The notes under the pieces are model-generated. The model worked only from the letters and a program-made list of their open reading frames with translations, was not told the origin of the DNA and made no database searches. From Labilithrix sp. (GTDB taxonomy: Bacteria > Myxococcota_A > Polyangia > Polyangiales > Polyangiaceae): 64,000 bases of DNA. A program made the position numbers and the translations under genes. This document shows positions 7,896 to 14,640 of the stretch, piece by piece. Location of the stretch: assembly GCA_019637175.1 (NCBI GenBank), contig JAHBWD010000019.1, positions 62,001-126,000 of the forward strand, in the 5' to 3' direction. Every line of letters begins with the position of its first letter. Within the stretch, counting starts at the first letter, position 1.

Positions 7896-8234
7896 ATGAA
7901 CAGCCCCCACGTTCCGCTCGTCGACGACGCTTCGTTCGACGATCACGTCACATCCTCGCCCGTTCCCGTCCTCGTCGACTTCGGCGCCGCGTGGTGCGGT
8001 CCCTGTCGCGCGCTCGAGCCCGTGCTCGCGTCGATCGCCGCGTCACACGCCGATCGCGTGCGCGTGGTGCAGGTCGACGTCGACGCGTCTCCCGCCCTCG
8101 CCGCGCGCTTCAAGGTGCGAGGCGTACCCACGATCGTCGCGCTGGCCGGTGGGGCCGAGGTCGGGCGTCACGCCGGCGTCACCTCCGCCGAGACGCTCCT
8201 CCGCCTCCTGCCGAACGCAGGCGCGCGCGCGTGA
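7896..8234 (+). CDS. Thioredoxin
   Basis: A 112-residue cytoplasmic thioredoxin with the active site WCGPC (residues 33-37) after VPVLVDFGAA, the conserved Asp region VVQVDVDASPALAARF, the cis-Pro loop RGVPTIV and a C-terminal helix. Length is standard. It reduces protein disulphides using thioredoxin reductase, which is not in the window. The ATG is set by homology. Its promoter region is shared with the divergent ECF sigma factor. The first helix differs slightly from E. coli TrxA, so it could be a secondary thioredoxin. Confidence 0.92.
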   Translation: MNSPHVPLVDDASFDDHVTSSPVPVLVDFGAAWCGPCRALEPVLASIAASHADRVRVVQVDVDASPALAARFKVRGVPTIVALAGGAEVGRHAGVTSAETLLRLLPNAGARA

Positions 8235-8290
8235 CGTGACCGGCGCGACTTGCTCTCCCCCGCGAAACGGGCGACGTTTCCTTCATCGCC

Positions 8291-9607
8291 ATGTCCACTC
8301 GCTCGAGCTACGTCGTCGCCGTCGTTGGAGGAGCCGTCGCGGGGTCCGAGGCCGTCGCGCAGCTCGCGGCGGCCGGCATCACGTGCGTGCTCATCGAGCA
8401 GAACCCGCGGCCGTACGGCAAGATCGAAGACGGCCTGCCGAGGTGGCACGTCAAGCTCCGCAACCAGGAGTACGGCAAGATCGACGACAAGCTCGCGCAT
8501 CCGCTCGTGCACTTCGTGCCCAACACGAAGGTCGGGCGCGACGTCGAGCTCGACGAGCTCATCGGATGGGGATGCAGCGCCGTCGTCCTCGCCAACGGTG
8601 CGTGGCGCGATCGCCCGCTGTCGCTCCAGGGCGCCGAAGACGTCGTCGGCCGCGGCCTCTACTACCAGAACCCGTTCACCTACTGGTTCAATCACTACGA
8701 CGAGGCCGGCTACGAGGGCCCGCAGTGCGACGTCGCCGACGAGATGATCGTCGTCGGCGGCGGTCTCGCGTCGATCGACATCGTGAAGATGCTCCAGCTC
8801 GAGACCGTCTCGCGGGCACTCAAGAGCAAGGGCGTCGACGTGAACGTCGTCGATCTCGAGCACGCCGGGATCCCGAAGACGCTCGCGAAGCACGAGCTCA
8901 CGTTCGAAGGCCTGGGCCTCAAGGGCTGCACGCTCTTCTACCGCCGCAACGCCGAAGACATGCCCCTCGCCGATCCGCCGGAGAACCCGACGCCGGAGCA
9001 GATCGAGAAGAGCCGCACCGTGAGCGCGAAGCTCCTCAAGATCGCGATGACGAAGTACCTCTTCCGTTTCCAACCGCTGCGCGCCCCGTCGTCGCTCATC
9101 GTCGAAGACGGACGCCTCGCCGGCGTGCGCTTCGCCGAGACGCGCGTCGAGGGCCGCAAGGTCGAGGTGCTCGACACGTTCCACGACGTCCGCGCGCCCT
9201 TCGTCGTCAGCTCGATCGGGAGCATCCCGCTGCCGATCGCGGGCCTGCCGATGAAGGGCGAGACGTACGACGTCGAGGATTCGGTCACCGGCAAGATCCG
9301 CGGGCGCGAGGGGCTCTACGCCGTCGGCAACGCCGTCACGGGCAAGGGCAACATCAACGAGTCGTACAAGCACGCGCGCGTCGCCGCGACCCACCTGCTC
9401 GAGAGCTACCTCGTGGGTGACGAGGCCTCACGCACGCTCCCGAGCGCGGGCGCGGCCGAAGCCGCCGAGATCGCCAAGCGCGTCGCGGCCGGCCCACGCC
9501 TCACCGACGAGAAGCGCGTCGAGATCCTCGAGCGCGTGAAGAAGCTCCAAGCGCGCGCCGCCTACGAAGGGCCCTATCGCGACTACGCCGCCAAGCAGCG
9601 AGCTTGA
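8291..9607 (+). CDS. FAD-dependent oxidoreductase, ferredoxin-NADP reductase-like
   Basis: A 438-residue two-dinucleotide-binding flavoprotein related to adrenodoxin reductase/FprA and the small subunit of glutamate synthase. The FAD site is VVGGAVAGSEAVAQLAAAG followed by an acidic strand end LIEQNPRPYGKI; the NADPH site is MIVVGGGLASID. The GLYAVGNAVTGKGNINES block matches the C-terminal FAD-binding motif. The gene faces the 2-oxoacid:ferredoxin oxidoreductase operon end to end (6-bp gap), so the likely job is electron exchange between ferredoxin and NAD(P)H for that enzyme; this is inference from position. The variant glycine motif of the first Rossmann fold is unusual but keeps the needed small residues. 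Confidence 0.75.
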   Translation: MSTRSSYVVAVVGGAVAGSEAVAQLAAAGITCVLIEQNPRPYGKIEDGLPRWHVKLRNQEYGKIDDKLAHPLVHFVPNTKVGRDVELDELIGWGCSAVVLANGAWRDRPLSLQGAEDVVGRGLYYQNPFTYWFNHYDEAGYEGPQCDVADEMIVVGGGLASIDIVKMLQLETVSRALKSKGVDVNVVDLEHAGIPKTLAKHELTFEGLGLKGCTLFYRRNAEDMPLADPPENPTPEQIEKSRTVSAKLLKIAMTKYLFRFQPLRAPSSLIVEDGRLAGVRFAETRVEGRKVEVLDTFHDVRAPFVVSSIGSIPLPIAGLPMKGETYDVEDSVTGKIRGREGLYAVGNAVTGKGNINESYKHARVAATHLLESYLVGDEASRTLPSAGAAEAAEIAKRVAAGPRLTDEKRVEILERVKKLQARAAYEGPYRDYAAKQRA

Positions 9608-9613
9608 GCGACC

Positions 9614-10675
9614 TCACGCGAGGCGCGACATGACCTCCGCCAGCACCGAGTCGGGCGGACGGATGCGCGACGCGGGGAGCGTGGCGAGCGGCTCGTCGAC
9701 GAGGCGGAGCTGCTCGTCGAGCGGGGCGATCCCCTTGTCGTGATAGATGAGGCCGGTCAAGAAGAGCTGCTCCTTGACCGCGCGCTCGAGCAGGCGCATC
9801 GCCCCCGAGCGCTCGCGCGGATCATGCTCGTGGCCGAGCTTCTTCAGGGTGATGCGCGAGCCGTCGTGGAGCGCGACCTGCGTCGTCGTTCCCGGATCGT
9901 AGTCGACCGCGATCTCCTCGTAGTACGGGACGAAGCCGATCTCGTGCAGCGGATCCTCCTTCTCCTTCGCGTACGGGTAGCTCTTGGTCGATCCCTCGTG
10001 GTTGTTGAACGTCACGCAGGGTGAAACGACGTCGAGCACCGCCGCGCCGCGGTGCGCGAGCGCGCCCTTGAGGAGCGGAACGAGCTGCTTCTGATCGCCG
10101 GAGAACGAGCGCGCGACGTAGGTGCACCCCATCTCGATCGCGAGGGCGCAGATGTCGATCGGATCCGTCGGGTTGACGGTTCCGCCCTTGTTGGCCGAGC
10201 CCTTGTCGGCCGTCGCGGAGAACTGGCCCTTGGTGAGGCCGTAGCAGCCGTTGTTCTCGACGATGTACACGATGGGCACGTTGCGCCGCATCATGTGGAG
10301 GAAGTTGCCGAGGCCGATCGACGCGGTGTCGCCGTCGCCGCTGACGCCGACGTTGACGAGGCGGCGGTTGGCGGCGTGGACGCCCGCGGCGATCGCCGCC
10401 ATGCGCCCGTGCACGGAGTTGAAGCCGTGCGAGCGGCCGAGGAAGTAGGCCGTCGTCTTGCTCGAGCAGCCGATGCCCGAGAGCTTCGCGACCATGTGCG
10501 GAGGCACGTCGCGCTCGAAGAGCGCCTTGATGATCGCGCCGGTGATCGAATCGTGGCCGCAGCCGTTGCAGAGCGTCGAGTCGGCGCCTTTGTAGACCTT
10601 GAGCTCGAGGTTCAGGCGGTTCTGCGCGAGCGCCTTCTTCTTCGGCGCCGGCGCCGTGTGGGTGTCGTCGCTCAC
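9614..10675 (-). CDS. korB: 2-oxoacid:ferredoxin oxidoreductase beta subunit
   Basis: The thiamine-diphosphate and 4Fe-4S subunit of a 2-oxoacid:ferredoxin oxidoreductase (353 residues), which decarboxylates a 2-oxoacid to acyl-CoA and reduces ferredoxin. Cluster cysteines appear in TLCNGCGH (Cys36, Cys39), in GIGCSSKT and in SPCVTFNN; the ThDP motif is GDGDTASIGLGN followed by ENNGCYGLTKGQ. That loop and the CVTFNN segment favour a 2-oxoglutarate-type rather than pyruvate-type enzyme. The GTG start overlaps the korA stop (GTGA), so translation is coupled. A longer upstream extension in this frame runs antisense-like through korA and is rejected. Confidence 0.9.
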   Translation of the reverse strand: MSDDTHTAPAPKKKALAQNRLNLELKVYKGADSTLCNGCGHDSITGAIIKALFERDVPPHMVAKLSGIGCSSKTTAYFLGRSHGFNSVHGRMAAIAAGVHAANRRLVNVGVSGDGDTASIGLGNFLHMMRRNVPIVYIVENNGCYGLTKGQFSATADKGSANKGGTVNPTDPIDICALAIEMGCTYVARSFSGDQKQLVPLLKGALAHRGAAVLDVVSPCVTFNNHEGSTKSYPYAKEKEDPLHEIGFVPYYEEIAVDYDPGTTTQVALHDGSRITLKKLGHEHDPRERSGAMRLLERAVKEQLFLTGLIYHDKGIAPLDEQLRLVDEPLATLPASRIRPPDSVLAEVMSRLA

Positions 10676-12507
10676 GAGAGGGCTCCCTTCTCTGCAGACA
10701 GGACGTTCTCCACGACGCCCATCGCGTCGATCGGCAGGCCGCTGTAGTGGAGGATCGACTTCATCTTCGCCGCCAGGAGCGGCATGTCGAGCTTGAGGAT
10801 CGTCGCGCACTGCGCGTCGCGGTTCTGCTCGACCACGTAGGTCACGCGGTGCGACTCCACGAACTGCCGAACCTCGTCGTCGATGGGCAGCGCGCGGAGG
10901 CGGAGGTAATCGGTCTTCACGCCGTGCTGCTGCGTGAGGATGTGCCGCGCCTCTTGCACCGCGGGATCGCTCGAGCCGTACGCGATGATGCCGATGTCGG
11001 CGCCCGCGGCCGTGTCGATCACGGGCCTCGGCAGCTTCTTGCGGATCGTCTCGAACTTTCGCTGGAGCCGATCGATGTTCTTCATCCAGTCGGCGGGCTT
11101 CTCCGAGTACGTCGCCGCCTCGGTGTGACCGGTGCCGCGCGTGAAGTACGCCGCGAGCGGGTGGTCGGTGCCCGGGAGCGTGCGGTAGGGAACGCCGTCG
11201 CCGTCGACGTCCTTGTAGCGCGCGAACGAGCCGACGCGCTCGAGATCGGCCGCGCCGAGCACCTTGCCGCGCGAGATCGGCGCGGTGATCGGCTTGAACG
11301 GATCGCTCATCCAGCTGTTCATGCCGAGATCGAGATCCGTCATGAGGAAGACGACCGTCTGGAGCTCCTCGGCGAGGTCGAGCGCCTGGGCCGCGAGCTC
11401 GTAGCACTCGCTGACGCTCCCGGGGATGACGAGCGGGTGTTTGCAGTCGCCGTGCGACAGCAAGTACGCCTTGAGGATGTCGCCCTGGCACGTGCGCGTC
11501 GGCAGGCCCGTGCTCGGGCCCATGCGCTGCACGTCGACGATGACGGCAGGGATCTCGGCGAAGTACGCGAGGCCGACGAGCTCGGCCATGAGCGAGATGC
11601 CCGGACCCGAGGTCGCCGTCGCCGCGCGCGCGCCCGCCCAGCCGGCGCCGACGACCATCGCCATCGAGGCGAGCTCGTCTTCGCCCTGGATGACGGCGTA
11701 GGTCGCCTTGCCCGTCTCGGGGTCGCGGCGGAACTCGTCGAGGTAGTCGATGAGCGACTCGGCGAGGCTGCTGCTCGGCGTGATCGGGTACCAGGCGGCG
11801 AACGTGAGGCCGCCGAACATGAGCCCGAGCGCCGCGGCGGGGTTGCCCTCGACGATGATCTTGCCCGCGGTCTTGTTCGAGCGCTCGACCTTGAACTGGT
11901 TCTTCTTCTGGAGGTTCTTCGTCGCCCAGTCGAAGCCGAACACGGCGGCCTCGATGTTGAGCTCGGCGGCCTTCACCTTGCGCGCGAACTGCCGGCGGAT
12001 GGCCTTCTTGACCTCCTCCATGTCGAGGTCGATCAGGTACGCGACCACGCCGACGTACATGATGTTGACGACCATCTTTCGCAGCTTCGCGTCTTTGCAG
12101 ACGGAGACGACGAGCTCGTCGAAGGGCACGAGGTGCGCGTCGAGATCGGTGCGGCCGAGGTGCGCCTTGAGGCTCGCGTTGAGCACGAGGATGGCGCCGG
12201 GGCGCAGGCTCGCGATGTCGTCGACCACGGACTCCGGGTTCATCGCGACGAACACGTCGGTGTCGCGCTTGCGGCACGTCCACCCCTGCTCGTTCGCCCG
12301 CACGGTGAACCAGGTCGGCAGGCCCTGGATGTTCGAGGGGAACATGTTCTTCCCGCTCACGGGCACGCCCATGTTGAAGATGGTGCGCATGAGGATCAGG
12401 TTCGCCGACTGGCTCCCGGTCCCGTTGGACGTGGCGACGGTGACGACCACGTCGTTCACCACGGGCGACGCCACCTCGCGAGGCGCCTGAACGGCTGCTA
12501 GAGACAT
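10672..12507 (-). CDS. korA: 2-oxoacid:ferredoxin oxidoreductase alpha subunit (gamma domain fused)
   Basis: A 611-residue fused gamma-alpha subunit. The N-terminal gamma domain (about 20-190) contains GTGSQSANLILMRTI and CRKRDTDVFVAMNPESV; the pyrimidine-binding alpha domain begins near 215 with EGNPAAALGLMFGGLTFAAWYP, the typical GN.A.A.G..AG....YPITPSS motif, then QGEDELASMAMVVGAGWAGARA and TATSGPG. The C-terminal transketolase-like domain holds IGIIAYGSSDPAVQEA. The ATG at 12507 is preferred because GGAGAGG lies 9 nt upstream; an ATG at 12516 touches that site. It leads the korAB operon. With the FAD reductase next door this gives a complete acyl-CoA/ferredoxin/NADPH route, possibly as an alternative to 2-oxoglutarate dehydrogenase. 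Confidence 0.9.
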   Translation of the reverse strand: MSLAAVQAPREVASPVVNDVVVTVATSNGTGSQSANLILMRTIFNMGVPVSGKNMFPSNIQGLPTWFTVRANEQGWTCRKRDTDVFVAMNPESVVDDIASLRPGAILVLNASLKAHLGRTDLDAHLVPFDELVVSVCKDAKLRKMVVNIMYVGVVAYLIDLDMEEVKKAIRRQFARKVKAAELNIEAAVFGFDWATKNLQKKNQFKVERSNKTAGKIIVEGNPAAALGLMFGGLTFAAWYPITPSSSLAESLIDYLDEFRRDPETGKATYAVIQGEDELASMAMVVGAGWAGARAATATSGPGISLMAELVGLAYFAEIPAVIVDVQRMGPSTGLPTRTCQGDILKAYLLSHGDCKHPLVIPGSVSECYELAAQALDLAEELQTVVFLMTDLDLGMNSWMSDPFKPITAPISRGKVLGAADLERVGSFARYKDVDGDGVPYRTLPGTDHPLAAYFTRGTGHTEAATYSEKPADWMKNIDRLQRKFETIRKKLPRPVIDTAAGADIGIIAYGSSDPAVQEARHILTQQHGVKTDYLRLRALPIDDEVRQFVESHRVTYVVEQNRDAQCATILKLDMPLLAAKMKSILHYSGLPIDAMGVVENVLSAEKGALS

Positions 12508-12629
12508 GCTCTTCATCCTCTCCGTCGGATGCGCGACTCTCTACCAGAGCGTCTTCGGACTGGAAAGGACTCCTCCTTGTGCTCCCGGACGGGTTGTGGT
12601 CGAGTTTCGAGACCCCCGGGGAAAGACGA

Positions 12630-13430
12630 ATGGCCGCCGACCTGGTCGACACCCACTGCCACCTCGACGCGCCCGAGCTGCTCGAGGACGCCGACGATCT
12701 CGTCGAGCGCGCGCGCGGCGCCGGGATCCGCTGGATCATCACGATCGGCGCCGGGCGCGGCACCGACTCGGCGCCCGCGGCCGTCGCCCTCGCGCACACC
12801 CACGAGGAGATCGCGGCGTGCGTGGGGATCCACCCGAACGACGCCGAGTGCGCGACCGAGACGGTCATGACGACGCTCGCGGCGCTGTCGGAGGATCCGC
12901 GCGTCGTCGGGATCGGCGAGACCGGCCTCGACTATCGGCACGCGCCGCCTCCCGACGCGCAGCGCCTCGCCTTCCGCCGCTCGATCCAGCTCGCGCGCCA
13001 CGTGCGGAAGCCGCTCGTCATCCACACCCGCGCGGCCGCCGCAGAGACGCTCGCGATCCTCCGCCAGGAGCAGGCGGAGGACGTCGGCGGCGTGGTCCAC
13101 TCGTGCACCGACGACGTCGCTTCGGCGAAGGCGTTCCTCGATCGCAACTTCGACATCTCGTTCTCGCCGCTGCTCCTCGGCTACGAGCACGCGCGCGATC
13201 TCGCGCGCTGCGTACCGCTCGACCGGATGCTCATCGAGACGTCTGCGCCGTACCACCAGCCGGCCGGAACGAAGCACGACCTCGGCACGTGCCTGCCGCT
13301 CGTCGCCCAGCACGTCGCCGATCTCATCGGCGCGAGCGTCGAAGACGTCCTCGCGCGCACGAGCGCCAACGCCGTGCGGCGCTTCGGCCTCGACGAGCTC
13401 CCCGAGGCGAGCCGCCGCTCGGTGTTCTAG
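12630..13430 (+). CDS. TatD-family metal-dependent hydrolase with a substituted ligand
   Basis: A 266-residue TIM-barrel protein of the TatD DNase family. Metal ligands present: VDTHCHLD (His9, His11), GIGETGLDY (Glu98), VIHTRAA (His133) and VVHSC (His158). The final ligand, an Asp in the family motif ETDAPY, is replaced: the sequence reads LIETSAPYHQP with Ser206. The usual CFSG after the fourth His is also changed to SCTDD. It may therefore bind one metal or be non-catalytic. The ATG at 12630 has GGGGAAAG upstream and begins directly at the first strand. The stop overlaps the convergent YggX gene by 4 bp. Function as a nuclease is uncertain. Confidence 0.8.
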   Translation: MAADLVDTHCHLDAPELLEDADDLVERARGAGIRWIITIGAGRGTDSAPAAVALAHTHEEIAACVGIHPNDAECATETVMTTLAALSEDPRVVGIGETGLDYRHAPPPDAQRLAFRRSIQLARHVRKPLVIHTRAAAAETLAILRQEQAEDVGGVVHSCTDDVASAKAFLDRNFDISFSPLLLGYEHARDLARCVPLDRMLIETSAPYHQPAGTKHDLGTCLPLVAQHVADLIGASVEDVLARTSANAVRRFGLDELPEASRRSVF

Positions 13431-13726
13431 GGATCTTTCGACGCGTCGCCCTCGGCGGGGACGAAGGCGGTGTCGGCCATCTTGCCGTCTTTGAAGCCGA
13501 AGTAGACCTCGCACTGGTCGAACATGAACTTCTGGCCTTCGGGCGAGGTGAGGTCGACGCGGTAGGTGTTGATGAACTTCACCGAGTCCTTCAGCCACTC
13601 GTCCCACGCCTCTTTCGAGATCTCCTCGTAGATGCGCTTGCCGAGCTCGTTCTTGTACGGCGGCCGCGCGAGCCCCGGGAGCTCTCGGCCCAGCTTCTTG
13701 CACATCACGACGCGCGTCTCGGTCAT
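13427..13726 (-). CDS. yggX: Fe(II)-trafficking / oxidative damage protection protein
   Basis: A 99-residue cytoplasmic YggX homologue. Family blocks are clear: VVMCKKLGRELPGLARPPYKNELG with the conserved Cys9, then RIYEEISKEAWDEWLKDSVKFINTYRVDL. YggX proteins support Fe-S cluster integrity under oxidative stress and are thought to move labile iron. The C-terminus is longer and acidic compared with the E. coli protein. It lies 15 bp downstream of the MBL-fold gene on the same strand, so the two are probably cotranscribed. Confidence 0.9.
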   Translation of the reverse strand: MTETRVVMCKKLGRELPGLARPPYKNELGKRIYEEISKEAWDEWLKDSVKFINTYRVDLTSPEGQKFMFDQCEVYFGFKDGKMADTAFVPAEGDASKDP

Positions 13727-13741
13727 GACGCAGCTCTTACC

Positions 13742-14539
13742 TCAGTCGAACTTCAGCGTCATCTGATAGGGATTCTTCCGCCGTATATCGAGCAGGTTCA
13801 GCGCGCAGACGCTGCCGTGAGGGAGCACCGACACCTCGATCCCGCGCGCGGCGGCGGCCACCGTCTCGAGGGCGCGCTCGGGCGTGTTGTTCGAGCGCGA
13901 GAGGTGCCCGAGGAAGATGCGGCCGAGCCGCGAGCCGACGAGGCGGCCCGCGAGCTCCGCGGCCTGGGGGTTCGAGAGGTGACCCCACCCGCCGGAGACG
14001 CGGTGCTTGAGCCGCGTCGGGTAGGGCCCGAACGCGAGCAGCTCGGGACAGTGGTTCGCCTCGAGGAGCGCGGCGTCGCAGCCCGAGAGCAGCGACGCGA
14101 GCGCCCGCGTCGGGCGCCCGATGTCGGTCGCGACGCCGATCGCGTGGTCCTTCGACGCCACGCGGACGGCGACCTGAGGCGCGTCGTGCGGGACGTGCGC
14201 AGTCTCGATCTCGAGGCTCCCGATCCGAAAGCTTCGCCCGATCGCGTAGTCGCGCACGGCGAAGCGCTTGCGTACGCGCTGCGCCGGGATGCCCGGGTGG
14301 AGGTAGATCGGCGCGCCGAAAGCGCGGGCGATCTTCTCGACGCCGCCGAAGTGATCGCCGTGCTCGTGCGTGGCGACGATCCCGTCGAGGCTGCCGGGCG
14401 CGAGCTCGAGCCCGAGCGCGGCGAGGCGCGCGGCCGCGTTGCGCGGGCCGATCCCCGCGTCGACCATGATCCGCACGCCTTCGGCCTCGACGAGCAGCGC
14501 GTTGCCGGTCGAGCCGGTCCCGAGCACGAAGGCGCGCAT
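13742..14539 (-). CDS. MBL-fold metallo-hydrolase, WalJ/YycJ-like
   Basis: A 265-residue metallo-beta-lactamase-fold protein of the YycJ/WalJ type (exonuclease-like hydrolases). The metal motif THEHGDH is intact (His58, His60, Asp62, His63); further ligands are in TAHVPHDAP (His), ATDIG (Asp) and GHLS near the C-terminus, and LLEANHCPELL matches the family's L.EsNHd segment. An N-terminal GTGSTGNALLVEA strand is typical. The ATG at 14539 has GGGAG 5 nt upstream; a GTG four codons earlier lacks one. It probably forms a two-gene operon with yggX. Substrate is not known. Confidence 0.82.
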   Translation of the reverse strand: MRAFVLGTGSTGNALLVEAEGVRIMVDAGIGPRNAAARLAALGLELAPGSLDGIVATHEHGDHFGGVEKIARAFGAPIYLHPGIPAQRVRKRFAVRDYAIGRSFRIGSLEIETAHVPHDAPQVAVRVASKDHAIGVATDIGRPTRALASLLSGCDAALLEANHCPELLAFGPYPTRLKHRVSGGWGHLSNPQAAELAGRLVGSRLGRIFLGHLSRSNNTPERALETVAAAARGIEVSVLPHGSVCALNLLDIRRKNPYQMTLKFD

Positions 14540-14640
14540 TGACGCTCCCACGAATACGCGGCGGCCATCGGCCGATCAATCCTCGCGGATCAATCGTACG
14601 AAGTGTGTGGAGCAATCCTGGTATCGTACCGTGCGCGTCC

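Noticed and set aside
10676..12868. An N-terminal extension of the korB frame of more than 700 codons
   Set aside because: It overlaps korA completely and lacks any motif. KorB begins at the GTG overlapping the korA stop, where the conserved sequence starts.
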